NCBI GenBank assembly: GCA_021199795.1
Contig: JAJQHJ010000019.1
Coordinates: 91,193 to 155,192 of the forward strand
DNA length: 64,000 bases
Source of the DNA: Oscillospiraceae bacterium
GTDB lineage: Bacteria; Bacillota; Clostridia; Oscillospirales; Ruminococcaceae
Direction: 5' to 3'
Within the stretch, counting starts at the first letter, position 1; every line of letters begins with the position of its first letter. Shown one piece after another: positions 28,400-36,914 of this stretch. The notes under the pieces were generated by a model. The model was given only the letters and a program-made list of their open reading frames with translations. It made no database searches and was not told the DNA's origin. The position numbers and the translations under genes are program-made.

Positions 28400-29149
28400 T
28401 TATTCCTCCGGATCCTCTTCATCCTCAACCTTTGCGAGGTAAACCAATACAGGTGAGAGAGATTTACTAGCCATGAAAGATTGGCGGGATTTCAAGGTGA
28501 TCTGATTGTTTTTTGCGAGTGGAAGCTGGAAAGAAAACAGAAGACCAGCACCTGAACCCTCATCAACAATAATGTTTGTCTTCGCCTCGCGGCAGAACTT
28601 TCCAACAACAGCCAAGCCAGTATTTCGCTTTTCATCTAAAAGTCGTTTCTCGATTTCCTCAAGATCCGCACCATAGCCATTGTCAGAAACTACTATCGAT
28701 GCTCTCCCGTTGAGCTTTGAAATTTTGATCTTGATTTCACCTAAGTCCTTATCAACATTCCGGATAGAGTTGACTATGAGATTCATCAGGCAAGAAGTAA
28801 GTCTGTCAGGGTCTGCATCTACGTAAATAATATCCTCAATATCGGTAGTAATTTTTATGTTGGATTTTCTCAATTTTGAACGGCAGACGTTAACCATGTC
28901 GTTGACCAGATCAGACAGGCAAAAGACAACAGGCTTGTATTCATCCAGTTTAACCATTTCCTCCGAATTGACGACGGCTGAAAGAACCTTATAGCAAGAG
29001 GACACAATCCTTTTTGCAGTTCCCATTTCCTCATATATTTCAGCATCCTCAAGAGCTAATTCAAGACGCTCGGCACAGTTAACTATTTCCATAAGGTTGC
29101 TTCTTATGATTGTACATTCGTGCTTGTTAAGTTTCAAAAGATCTTCCAT
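28400..29149 (-). CDS. Orphan cytoplasmic histidine-kinase-like protein
   Basis: 249 aa from ATG 29149 (GGATGG 7 nt upstream). It has no membrane segment or sensor domain. Residues 1-65 form two helices resembling a dimerisation/phosphotransfer hairpin; His10 in KLNKHECTIIRSNL is the only His near an H-box position, but the usual H-E/D-x-R-x-P-L pattern is not met. Residues about 75-212 are a HATPase domain with N-box LMNLIVNSI, G1 DNGYG and a G2-like NTGLAVV. No response regulator is adjacent. Tandem Spo0A boxes lie in its promoter, so a role in the Spo0A phosphorelay is a reasonable hypothesis. It could also be an anti-sigma-type or phosphatase module. Confidence 0.82.
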   Translation of the reverse strand: MEDLLKLNKHECTIIRSNLMEIVNCAERLELALEDAEIYEEMGTAKRIVSSCYKVLSAVVNSEEMVKLDEYKPVVFCLSDLVNDMVNVCRSKLRKSNIKITTDIEDIIYVDADPDRLTSCLMNLIVNSIRNVDKDLGEIKIKISKLNGRASIVVSDNGYGADLEEIEKRLLDEKRNTGLAVVGKFCREAKTNIIVDEGSGAGLLFSFQLPLAKNNQITLKSRQSFMASKSLSPVLVYLAKVEDEEDPEE

Positions 29150-29200
29150 ATCGACACCATCCAAAAAAACGCACATAAAACACTACTATAACTGATTCAT

Positions 29201-29253
29201 ATTATACCACACGCATTCATGTTTGTAAAGACGATTTTCGACAATTATCGACA
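29201..29253 (-). promoter_or_regulatory. Promoter of the orphan kinase with tandem Spo0A boxes
   Basis: TTTACA (29229-29224), 17 bp, TATAAT (29206-29201). Just upstream, read on the minus strand, lie TGTCGAT (29253-29247) and TGTCGAA (29243-29237, within a perfect TTGTCGAA), 10 bp apart in the same orientation, as in known tandem 0A sites. Start of the box pair is 8 bp from the -35. Confidence 0.65.
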
Positions 29254-29352
29254 CCTGAAAGTGTGGAAGCGTAATGCTCATGGTCACAAAATATCAGAAA
29301 TATTATCTCTCATTCTCCTTAAAAAAACAGTGGAATTCAGGGCTTTTATATA

Positions 29353-29387
29353 AAAAACGCCGCCCTCAGAAAAGAGAACGACGTTTT
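29353..29387 (-). terminator. Terminator of the GH130 gene
   Basis: Imperfect stem AACG-CG-CTC/GAG-CG-CGTT with a run of T on the minus strand. Confidence 0.7.
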
Positions 29388-29417
29388 TATCACAGCACAA
29401 AACAAAGCCTGATGTAA

Positions 29418-30443
29418 TTATCTTCTTCCGATTTCGAGCTCAGCAGGACCAGCATTATCATGATCGATGATGTACTTTACGAGTTCATCAACCTGAGCGA
29501 AAGCAAGTCCGACATAGCTGTCAGCGCAGCCATAGTAGATAGCCATCTTGCCGGTCTCAGCATCCTGAAGTGTAGCACACGGGAAAGCAACGTTCGGAAC
29601 GAAGCCTCTCTCCTCATACCACTCTTCGGGGGTGAGAAGATAAGTTGAGCAGCGATGAAGGACCTTGGAGGGCTCATTGATGTCGAGAATAGCACCGCCG
29701 ATAGAATATACAAAACCATTGCAGGTGTTGGCAACACCATGATAGATAAGGAGCCAGCCCTCAGAGGTTTCAATCGGAACAGCACCTGCACCGATCTTGG
29801 TTCCCTCCCACCAGTTGTTGTAGGAGATTCCCATTACGTGGCGATGATGTCCCCAGTATTCCATATCATAGCTTTCGGAGAGGAAGATATCGCCGAAAGG
29901 AGTGTGACCAGAATCGCTCGGGCGGGAAAGAAGCATGTACTTGCCGTTGATCTTTCTCGGGAAGAGAACGCCATTTCTGTTGAACGGAAGGAAAGGATTC
30001 TCAATTCTTGTAAAGGTCTTGAAGTCGGTGGTCTTAGCGATACCGAGGGTTGCGCCGTAGCCATCCTGGCACCAGATCATGTAGAAAGTATCCTCAATCT
30101 TGAGAAGTCTGGGATCATACATATAAGACGGCATGAAAGGCTTGCCCTCTTCGTCTACGAAGTTGATTCTGTCTTTCTCAAACTCCCAGTGAATAGCGTC
30201 ATCACTATAACCGAGATAGAGGAACGGTACACCGTTAATTGATTCAGCTCTGAATATGCCGACAAAACGTCCGCCATATGTAACTACTGAGCTGTTGAAT
30301 ATTCTTGCAATTCCCTCAATCGGATTTCTGCCGATAATGGGATTTTCTGTGTATCTCCAAACGGGGAGATTGTAGTTTTCCGGCTTGTCCTGCCAAGGAA
30401 TATTGGGGAGATTTTCGCCGTTTATAATCTTTACCTTGTCCAT
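29418..30443 (-). CDS. GH130-family beta-mannoside phosphorylase
   Basis: 341 aa. The pattern ENPIIGRNPIEG, the conserved YDPRLLKIEDTFYM with the probable catalytic Asp, LSRPSDSGHTP and TKIGAGAVPIET fit the GH130 five-bladed fold. The length fits the mannooligosaccharide-phosphorylase branch (R. albus RaMP2-like) better than the longer mannosylglucose phosphorylases, but I cannot fix the exact linkage. These enzymes release mannose-1-phosphate from beta-mannosides in the cytoplasm. It is a lone gene with its own promoter and terminator; no cellobiose epimerase or mannanase is adjacent. Confidence 0.88.
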   Translation of the reverse strand: MDKVKIINGENLPNIPWQDKPENYNLPVWRYTENPIIGRNPIEGIARIFNSSVVTYGGRFVGIFRAESINGVPFLYLGYSDDAIHWEFEKDRINFVDEEGKPFMPSYMYDPRLLKIEDTFYMIWCQDGYGATLGIAKTTDFKTFTRIENPFLPFNRNGVLFPRKINGKYMLLSRPSDSGHTPFGDIFLSESYDMEYWGHHRHVMGISYNNWWEGTKIGAGAVPIETSEGWLLIYHGVANTCNGFVYSIGGAILDINEPSKVLHRCSTYLLTPEEWYEERGFVPNVAFPCATLQDAETGKMAIYYGCADSYVGLAFAQVDELVKYIIDHDNAGPAELEIGRR

Positions 30444-30506
30444 TTTTTACTCTGTCCTTTCGGTCTGATTTCAGAATTTAATTCCCCTGCGGGGTTCTGC
30501 AAAATT

Positions 30507-30535
30507 ATTATATCACAGCCCATTTAACATTGCAA
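30507..30535 (-). promoter_or_regulatory. Promoter of the GH130 gene
   Basis: TTGCAA, 17 bp, TATAAT on the minus strand. A small palindrome (CCCC-GGGG, 30484-30494) sits in the leader and may be a regulator site. Confidence 0.75.
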
Positions 30536-30584
30536 GAGGTGATTATCATTTTCTTTTGAATCGTCATATAGCACACTGAAAGAC

Positions 30585-30613
30585 TTGACTTTGAGGGCGA
30601 TGTATGTTAAATT
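30585..30613 (+). promoter_or_regulatory. Candidate promoter of the S33-type hydrolase
   Basis: TTGACT, 17 bp, TAAATT. It argues against a start codon at TTG 30585 or ATG 30600 and for 30663. Confidence 0.5.
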
Positions 30614-30662
30614 TGATGACAGCGTCGGAAAATATCGAAGTTCCCAAAAGGAGTTATATGAA

Positions 30663-31655
30663 ATGAGCAGCAGAAAAAAGTTTATAGAAAGCTGTGAAAC
30701 TGTCGAGCATAAATCTTACATGCTAGGCGGTTATGAGCAAAAGGTTCTGATAGAAGGAAGGAAGGCAAGCAATCCGTTTGTTGTATATCTGCACGGTGGA
30801 CCCGGAAATCCTATTCCGTTTGGTGAGGGCTGTAGCGGTCTCTTCCCTGACCTCGAAGAAAAATGTACGATGGTATATTGGGATCAGCTTGGTTGCGGAA
30901 TAAATGATACCGAGCTTGACGATTCCATCTGCATCGAAAGTTACGTCAACATGGCATTGGATCTTATAAAAGCTCTTCACGCTGATTATCCTGATCATAA
31001 AATCTGTCTTTTCGGTGTTTCATGGGGTTCCGTCCTTGCGGCAAGATGCGCAGTTGAAGTGCCTGAGCTTCTCGATAAGGTAATGGTCTATGGGCAGATA
31101 ACTAAGGAGCTTTTCTTCAATGATGAAGTTTTCTCGGCACTTGAGAAAAACGTATCCGAAATGAGTAAAAACGAGCTTGAAGCTTACGACAGAGTCAAGA
31201 AAAGCACCGTTCCAAGAACTGATTCCGACATCGCGGATATGGGCAATCTCATAAAGAAATGCACTGATGGTTACCACAATCCGAACGGCGGCAAAACTCC
31301 TGTTGGGAAGTTTGTTGTCGGAATGCTCACCAGCCCTGATTATCACCTCAAGGATTTCAAAGCTGTTTTCGACAACGGAACCCACCGAAAGCCTATCATT
31401 ATACGTCAGCTCATGGATGTCGATATGAGAGAAACCCTAGCAAAGATAAAGCTCCCCTACCTCATTGTGCAGGGAAGCTCCGACCTTGTTACGTCTACTA
31501 ATACCATAAGGGATTACCTCAATGAATATCCGAATGAAAATATCAGATTTAAAGTCATTCCAAATTCAGGACACATGCCTAGTGGAGAAGCAATGCAGTA
31601 TCTTATGGAAGAGGGCATGAACTTTTTATCGGAAGAAATTACTACCAGCCGTTAG
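30663..31655 (+). CDS. Alpha/beta hydrolase, proline-iminopeptidase-like (S33)
   Basis: 330 aa from ATG 30663, which has AAAGGAG 9 nt upstream. Oxyanion segment LHGGPG, WDQLGCG, nucleophile elbow GVSWGS, Asp in VQGSSDLV and His in NSGHMP give a complete triad. The HGGPG motif is characteristic of the prolyl iminopeptidase branch, but substrate is unknown. Its 3' end overlaps the convergent MFS gene by 14 bp. No signal peptide, so cytoplasmic. Confidence 0.9.
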   Translation: MSSRKKFIESCETVEHKSYMLGGYEQKVLIEGRKASNPFVVYLHGGPGNPIPFGEGCSGLFPDLEEKCTMVYWDQLGCGINDTELDDSICIESYVNMALDLIKALHADYPDHKICLFGVSWGSVLAARCAVEVPELLDKVMVYGQITKELFFNDEVFSALEKNVSEMSKNELEAYDRVKKSTVPRTDSDIADMGNLIKKCTDGYHNPNGGKTPVGKFVVGMLTSPDYHLKDFKAVFDNGTHRKPIIIRQLMDVDMRETLAKIKLPYLIVQGSSDLVTSTNTIRDYLNEYPNENIRFKVIPNSGHMPSGEAMQYLMEEGMNFLSEEITTSR

Positions 31656-32841
31656 ATTTTTCAGGCTTGTTGCGAAGCTTCATTAGCGCGAGACTGCAGA
31701 TTATCAGCACTATCGGGAAGACCATTGCAGCTGATAATCCAGATTTCAGGCTGTCGCCATTCAGTCCAGAAACAAAGCCCACCAGTGTTGGTCCACTTGT
31801 ACATCCGACATCCCCTGCAAATGCCAGAAGTGCGAAAAGTGCAGTTCCACCTTTCGGAAACTTAGCAGAAGCAAGACTGAAGACTCCAGGCCACATGACA
31901 CCGACGGATAATCCGCAAAGTGCACAGCCCAAAAGCGACAGAAGCGGTAACGGCGAAAGCACCGTGAGGAGATACGAAATTACGCAGAGAATCGCACTTC
32001 CTATCATAACTGGAAGTATATCGACTTTGTGAGAAATCTTTGAGTTTGCAACCCTCGCTATTCCCATGAGAACCGCGAAGAGGCACGGTCCGGCTAAGTC
32101 TCCCATCGCCTTTGAAACCCCCAGACCGTTCTCAGCAAACGCAGATGACCACTGGCTCATTGCAAGCTCGCTTGCTCCGGCACAGAGAATCATCACTATG
32201 AACAGAACGAAAATCTTTGACGAGAACAAATCACGGATTTTCATCGAGCTTCCATCTTCGGTGAGAGTTTCAATTGGAACATGAGTGAATAATATGGCGT
32301 TTACAGCAGGAAGTAATGCCCATATGCAGCTCATTATCCGCCAGTTTTCTATTCCGAAAACGCTGAAGAATACGGTAGAGACAAGTATAACCAGAACCGC
32401 TCCCCAGCAATAGAACAAGTGAAGAAGACTCATTGCAGACGCCTTATCATCTGTCGGACAGGCTTCTACGATCGGACTTATAAGAACCTCAATGAGTCCC
32501 CCGCCTACGGCATAGACTATAACCGATATAAGGAGACCAGCATAGGCACTTGGAAGAATTGTTGGCAAGAATGCAAGCATGACCAATCCAACCGCTGAGA
32601 AGATGTGTGCAGCAACTATGCAGACTCTGTAACCAAGCTTGTCAATAATCTTGGTGCTCAGTAAATCGACTATAAGCTGTGTAAGAAAGTTAAGCGTAGT
32701 TATAAGTGTTATCTGGCTGACTGATATGCCAAATTCTCCACTGAAAGTCACAAAAAGAAGCGGTGCAAAAAGATTTACGACCGCCTGAGTTATGTATCCG
32801 ATGTATGAACAGTAAATTGTACTTTTGTAGCTTAGTTTCAT
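31642..32841 (-). CDS. MFS transporter
   Basis: 399 aa from ATG 32841 (GGGAG upstream). About 12 hydrophobic segments; the first halves read like sugar or metabolite MFS permeases (YIGYITQAVVNLFAPLLFVTF, DKLGYRVCIVAAHIFS in loop 2-3). Substrate not predictable. Overlaps the hydrolase gene tail to tail. Confidence 0.88.
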   Translation of the reverse strand: MKLSYKSTIYCSYIGYITQAVVNLFAPLLFVTFSGEFGISVSQITLITTLNFLTQLIVDLLSTKIIDKLGYRVCIVAAHIFSAVGLVMLAFLPTILPSAYAGLLISVIVYAVGGGLIEVLISPIVEACPTDDKASAMSLLHLFYCWGAVLVILVSTVFFSVFGIENWRIMSCIWALLPAVNAILFTHVPIETLTEDGSSMKIRDLFSSKIFVLFIVMILCAGASELAMSQWSSAFAENGLGVSKAMGDLAGPCLFAVLMGIARVANSKISHKVDILPVMIGSAILCVISYLLTVLSPLPLLSLLGCALCGLSVGVMWPGVFSLASAKFPKGGTALFALLAFAGDVGCTSGPTLVGFVSGLNGDSLKSGLSAAMVFPIVLIICSLALMKLRNKPEKSNGW

Positions 32842-32875
32842 AGTAATCTCCCTGTTTGTGTTCAAGCAAAGTTAT

Positions 32876-32902
32876 GTCCCGTTTTGAAGCGGGACAGTTT
32901 TT
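32876..32902 (+). terminator. Hairpin with T tract, plus orientation
   Basis: GTCCCG/CGGGAC with an 8-nt loop, then AGTTTTTTA. The adjoining genes are on the minus strand, so as a terminator it would only stop antisense transcripts; otherwise it is a leader hairpin of the MFS gene. Confidence 0.4.
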
Positions 32903-32923
32903 TATAAATATTTGGATGAGGTC

Positions 32924-33310
32924 TTACCACTCAATACCCGTGATTCCATATTCAGCAGCAAAATTTTTGACCGCAGCGAAAGAAGCATCGCTGATATCAT
33001 GTTCCATTTTGCAGGCGTCATTCTGAGCAGTTTCCTCGTCTACTCCGAGCTTGACCAGTATCTTTGTAAGAACTATGTGCCGCTCATAAATTTTCTCAGC
33101 AACTTCAAGACCGGCATCAGTAAGAGAAAGATAACCGTCCTTGTCGACAGTAATGTACATTCCATTTTTGAGAAGCCCTACTGCACGACTTACACTTGGC
33201 TTTGAAAAGCCCATATATTCAGCCACGTCCAGCGAACGGACATATCCTTTCTGGTGCGAGAGTATATATATAGTCTCAAGATACATTTCGCCTGACTCTG
33301 CAAGATGCAT
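32924..33310 (-). CDS. DtxR/MntR-family metal-dependent repressor
   Basis: 128 aa, short form without a C-terminal SH3-like domain. Winged helix about 1-65 (SGEMYLETIYILSHQKGYVRSLDVAEYMGFSKPSVSRAVGLL), then a metal-binding dimerisation domain with Glu/His residues (YERHIVLTKIL, CKMEHDIS). AGGAGG precedes the ATG. Divergent from the feo operon, whose promoter carries dyads of the DtxR type, so iron-dependent repression of feo is likely. Confidence 0.92.
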   Translation of the reverse strand: MHLAESGEMYLETIYILSHQKGYVRSLDVAEYMGFSKPSVSRAVGLLKNGMYITVDKDGYLSLTDAGLEVAEKIYERHIVLTKILVKLGVDEETAQNDACKMEHDISDASFAAVKNFAAEYGITGIEW

Positions 33311-33360
33311 TTTTGACTCCTCCTTCGTAGAAATCGTAATAATTTATTCTTTACATATCT

Positions 33361-33389
33361 ATAATAACATTGTAGAGCAAAAAATGCAA
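33361..33389 (-). promoter_or_regulatory. Promoter of the DtxR-type regulator
   Basis: TTGCAT, 17 bp, TATTAT on the minus strand. Confidence 0.7.
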
Positions 33390-33436
33390 GAGTCAGATGA
33401 CTTTTTGCGCCTTAAAAATTTTGCACAATTTTGTCA

Positions 33437-33450
33437 TTAGCTTAAGCTAA
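33437..33450. promoter_or_regulatory. Iron-box-like operator 1
   Basis: Perfect 14-bp palindrome TTAGCTTAAGCTAA followed by CCTC; same core as operator 2. Confidence 0.75.
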
Positions 33451-33495
33451 CCTCTTGTTAATCCTGCCGAATGTGAAAAAATCGAGAAAAAGATA

Positions 33496-33524
33496 TTGAC
33501 AAAAACTCGAAAATGAGCTATTCT
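33496..33524 (+). promoter_or_regulatory. Promoter of the feo operon
   Basis: TTGACA, 17 bp, TATTCT; operator 2 lies immediately downstream over the expected start of transcription. Confidence 0.75.
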
Positions 33525-33534
33525 ATATAAGAAT

Positions 33535-33552
33535 GGTTAGCTTGAGCTAACC
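33535..33552. promoter_or_regulatory. Iron-box-like operator 2
   Basis: Near-perfect 18-bp dyad GGTTAGCTTGAGCTAACC. Its position just downstream of the feo promoter suits a repressor roadblock. Confidence 0.8.
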
Positions 33553-33598
33553 TCTCGATCTCCGTTTCAGGCAGATATTTCAACAAGAGGTGACATAT

Positions 33599-33811
33599 AT
33601 GATTCCTTTGCCGATGGCAGATGTCGGAGAAGAATTAATAATAAAAAAATTAAACGGCGTTCCGGATGTCAAATCACATCTTGAGGATCTTGGATTTGTA
33701 CCGGGTGCTGTAATATCGATTGTAACCTTAATGGGCGGCAACGTTATTGTGAACGTCAAGGACTCCAGAATTGCAATAAGCGAAGAGCTGGCTAGAAAAA
33801 TCATGGTTTGA
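33599..33811 (+). CDS. FeoA-domain protein (first copy)
   Basis: 70 aa from ATG 33599 with AGAGGTG upstream. FeoA-type SH3-like beta barrel: LPMADVGEELIIKKLNG, LEDLGFVPGAVISIV, ISEELARKIMV. FeoA assists FeoB in ferrous iron uptake. This copy lacks the usual basic surface of the second. Confidence 0.9.
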   Translation: MIPLPMADVGEELIIKKLNGVPDVKSHLEDLGFVPGAVISIVTLMGGNVIVNVKDSRIAISEELARKIMV

Positions 33812-33845
33812 AATTAAATTCAAATATTATAAGGAGGTATGTCAG

Positions 33846-34067
33846 GTGAAAACGCTAAGAGATGTAAAAATCGGCGAAACCTGCACTGTTGTAAAGCTTC
33901 ATGGCGAGGGCGCAATAAAGCGTCGCATAATGGATATGGGCATTACAAAAGGTGTGGAAATTTACGTCCGCAAGGTTGCTCCTCTCGGTGACCCAGTTGA
34001 AATAACCGTCAGAGGCTACGAGCTTTCTATAAGAAAAGCTGACGCTGAAACTATTGAGGTTCAGTAA
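33846..34067 (+). CDS. feoA: FeoA-domain protein (second copy)
   Basis: 73 aa from GTG 33846 with GGAGG 8 nt upstream. Classic FeoA: KRRIMDMGITKGVEIYV, PLGDPVEITVRGYELSIRKADA. Cytoplasmic partner of FeoB encoded 113 bp downstream. A short GGGGA/TCCCC hairpin (34074-34090) after the stop may attenuate read-through. Confidence 0.94.
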   Translation: MKTLRDVKIGETCTVVKLHGEGAIKRRIMDMGITKGVEIYVRKVAPLGDPVEITVRGYELSIRKADAETIEVQ

Positions 34068-34107
34068 AACATTTGGGGAGTACTTCCCCATTATTTAAAT
34101 CACTCGA

Positions 34108-34135
34108 TTAGCCTACGCTAATAAGCCTGAGCTAA
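34108..34135. promoter_or_regulatory. Tandem iron-box-like operators upstream of feoB
   Basis: Two abutting 14-bp dyads, TTAGCCTACGCTAA and TAAGCCTGAGCTAA, sharing the core of operators 1 and 2. They suggest a second regulated start inside the operon. Confidence 0.65.
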
Positions 34136-34180
34136 CTATCAGACTGAGGATATGCTAATCAGAGGAGAGGATTTAGCAAT

Positions 34181-36691
34181 ATGGATAAAGAAATAAGAAT
34201 TGCCCTTGCAGGCAATCCAAACTGTGGTAAAACCACACTGTTCAACGCCTTGACAGGTTCCAACCAATTTGTTGGAAACTGGCCGGGCGTAACTGTCGAA
34301 AAGAAGGAAGGCAAGCTTAAAAAGCACGACGGCGTTATCGTCACAGACCTTCCCGGTATCTACTCACTTTCCCCCTACACACTTGAGGAAGTTGTAGTGA
34401 GAAACTATCTCATCGGTGAGCGTCCGGACGCCATTTTGAACCTGGTCGACGGAACAAACCTTGAAAGAAACCTTTACCTGACAACCCAGCTCACTGAGCT
34501 TGGAATTCCGGTTGTTGTTGCTGTCAACATGATGGATATTGTCAGAAAGAATGGTGACAAGATCAACCTTAACGAGCTTTCAAAGCAGCTTGGTTGCAAG
34601 GTGCTGGAAATGTCCGCTCTCAAAGGCGACGGTGTTATGGAGGCAGCTGAGGCAGCTCTGGATGCTGCAAAGAATGCAAAGACTGTTCCGATGCACACTT
34701 TCTCAGGTCCTGTTGAACATGCCATCGCTCATATCGAAGAGGCAGCTGTTCATAACCTCCCTGAAGAACAACAGTGTTGGTATGCGATCAAAATCTTTGA
34801 AAGAGACGAAAAGGTTCTGGAGCAGCTTAAACTCGATCCTGGCGTTCTTTCACACATCGAATCGGACATCGTTGCCGCTGAAAAAGAGCTTGATGATGAT
34901 GCAGAGTCCATCATTACTAACGAAAGATACGTCTATATCGGTTCCATAATCAAATCCTGCCACGTTAAAAAGAACGCAGGAAGCCTTACTGTTTCGGATA
35001 AAATCGACAAGGTTGTCACCAATCGTTGGCTCGGTCTCCCGATATTCGCTGTCATCATGTTCCTGGTTTACTACATTTCGATGGTGACCGTCGGTTCTGC
35101 AGCTACAGACTGGGCTAATGATGGATTATTCGGCGACGGTTGGCACCTCTTCGGAATAGGAAGCTCAGCATATAACGAAGACGCTGAAGAATACGGAAAC
35201 TCCCCTGACATCGTTCTCGCATTTGCAGACGAAGACAGCGACCTTGAAGATATTCTCGACACTGAAAGTGAAGACTTCAATGCCGCAGTTGCAAAGGCAG
35301 AAATAAATGCACTTATAGCCTCTGTAGACTCATCTGCTACTGCCGAATATGAAGTAGAGGATGAAGAGACGCTTGCAGTTGAAACCGAAATCGCTACATA
35401 TGAAGATTTGGTTGCCGCGGCAGAGATACTCGAAAAGTATGAATACACTGAGCCAGATCCTGCTGATTATGGAATCTGGGTTCCCGGCATCCCAGTTCTC
35501 ATAGAAAGCGGACTTGACGCAATTAATTGCGCCGATTGGCTCAAGGGTCTTATCCTCGACGGTATCGTTGCCGGTGTCGGAGCGGTTTTGGGATTTGTTC
35601 CCCAGATGCTCGTTCTGTTCTTACTCCTTGCATTCCTTGAAGCTTGCGGATATATGGCAAGAATCGCTTTCGTACTCGACAGAATCTTCCGCAGATTCGG
35701 TCTCTCGGGAAAGTCGTTCATACCGATTCTGATTGGTACCGGTTGCGGTATCCCTGGAATCATGGCATCGCGAACGATCGAAAACGAACGCGACAGACGT
35801 ATGACAATCATGACAACTACATTCATCCCCTGTGGCGCAAAGATGCCGTTTATCTCGATGATGGCTGGTGCTATCTTCGGAGGCTCACCGGTAATCGCTG
35901 TTGGTGCATACTTCCTTGGCATGGCGGCAATAATCGTTTCCGGTATCATGCTCAAGAAAACCAAGATGTTTGCAGGAGATCCCGCCCCGTTCGTTATGGA
36001 ACTCCCTGCTTACCATATGCCTACACTGGGAAATGTATTGAGATCCATGTGGGAGCGTGGCTGGTCGTTCATCAAGAAAGCTGGAACCATAATCCTCCTT
36101 TCAACAATCTTTATCTGGTTCACATCGTTCTTCGGATGGGCTCCCGATGGCTTCAGAATGCTCGCTGAGGAAGAAATGGAATACAGCATCCTAGCTAAGA
36201 TTGGTTCCTTGGTTGCCTGGATATTCGCTCCTCTTGGATGGGGCAACTGGCAGGCGGCTGTCGCGGCTGTTACCGGTCTTGTTGCAAAGGAAAACATCGT
36301 CGCTACAATGGGCATTCTTTACGCTGGAGGAACATCTGCGTATGCTTCTATTGCAGAAGCGTTCACAACCGTTTCCGGACTCTCATTCCTTATCTTCAAT
36401 CTTCTCTGCGCTCCTTGCTTCGCAGCTATGGGTGCAATCAAGCGCGAAATGAACAACACAAAGTGGTTCTGGTTTGCAATCGGATATGAGTGCGGATTCG
36501 CTTATGCCATTGCCCTCATCGTAAATCAGCTTGGGAACCTCTTTACTGGTGCACTGTTCGCCAGCGGCACTGTAATGGGCATTGTAAATGTAATTTCACT
36601 CATAGTTGCAGTTGCTCTTATTGTTCTCATGATTTACATGCTTGCAAAGCCCTACAAGCCGGCTGAAAAGCTCACTGTTGGAACAAAGTAA
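34181..36691 (+). CDS. feoB: Ferrous iron transporter FeoB
   Basis: 836 aa. Cytoplasmic G domain: G1 GNPNCGKT (11-18), G3 DLPG, G4 NMMD (116-119); a spacer domain to about 275; then membrane gates with GFVPQMLVLFLLLAFLEACGYMARIAF and TIMTTTFIPCGAKMPF, including the conserved Cys. Unusual: residues about 325-435, after the first TM segment, form a long Asp/Glu/Ala-rich insertion (for example DEDSDLEDILD) absent from typical FeoB. It imports Fe2+. Confidence 0.97.
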   Translation: MDKEIRIALAGNPNCGKTTLFNALTGSNQFVGNWPGVTVEKKEGKLKKHDGVIVTDLPGIYSLSPYTLEEVVVRNYLIGERPDAILNLVDGTNLERNLYLTTQLTELGIPVVVAVNMMDIVRKNGDKINLNELSKQLGCKVLEMSALKGDGVMEAAEAALDAAKNAKTVPMHTFSGPVEHAIAHIEEAAVHNLPEEQQCWYAIKIFERDEKVLEQLKLDPGVLSHIESDIVAAEKELDDDAESIITNERYVYIGSIIKSCHVKKNAGSLTVSDKIDKVVTNRWLGLPIFAVIMFLVYYISMVTVGSAATDWANDGLFGDGWHLFGIGSSAYNEDAEEYGNSPDIVLAFADEDSDLEDILDTESEDFNAAVAKAEINALIASVDSSATAEYEVEDEETLAVETEIATYEDLVAAAEILEKYEYTEPDPADYGIWVPGIPVLIESGLDAINCADWLKGLILDGIVAGVGAVLGFVPQMLVLFLLLAFLEACGYMARIAFVLDRIFRRFGLSGKSFIPILIGTGCGIPGIMASRTIENERDRRMTIMTTTFIPCGAKMPFISMMAGAIFGGSPVIAVGAYFLGMAAIIVSGIMLKKTKMFAGDPAPFVMELPAYHMPTLGNVLRSMWERGWSFIKKAGTIILLSTIFIWFTSFFGWAPDGFRMLAEEEMEYSILAKIGSLVAWIFAPLGWGNWQAAVAAVTGLVAKENIVATMGILYAGGTSAYASIAEAFTTVSGLSFLIFNLLCAPCFAAMGAIKREMNNTKWFWFAIGYECGFAYAIALIVNQLGNLFTGALFASGTVMGIVNVISLIVAVALIVLMIYMLAKPYKPAEKLTVGTK

Positions 36692-36713
36692 TTAGTATAA
36701 CGAGGTGTTTGTA

Positions 36714-36914
36714 ATGGTCACATGGTTCGCTGAAAATATAGGAACAATAGTAGTGCTAATAGTTCTTATTGCGATTGTCGCCGGAATAGTTCTGGCTATG
36801 CGCAAGGACAAGAAAAGCGGCAAGCTCAGCTGTGGCGGAAACTGTGGCAGCTGCGGAGCCTGTGCCCATGCAACATCCTGTTCAGTCTGTCAGAAGAAAG
36901 GAAATTCACGATGA
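36714..36914 (+). CDS. FeoB-associated Cys-rich membrane protein
   Basis: 66 aa from ATG 36714 (GAGGTG upstream). One TM helix about 8-30 and a Cys-rich tail (CGGNCGSCGACAHATSCSVC) of the FeoB-associated type. Probably helps iron handling at the membrane. Overlaps the next gene by 4 bp. Confidence 0.9.
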   Translation: MVTWFAENIGTIVVLIVLIAIVAGIVLAMRKDKKSGKLSCGGNCGSCGACAHATSCSVCQKKGNSR

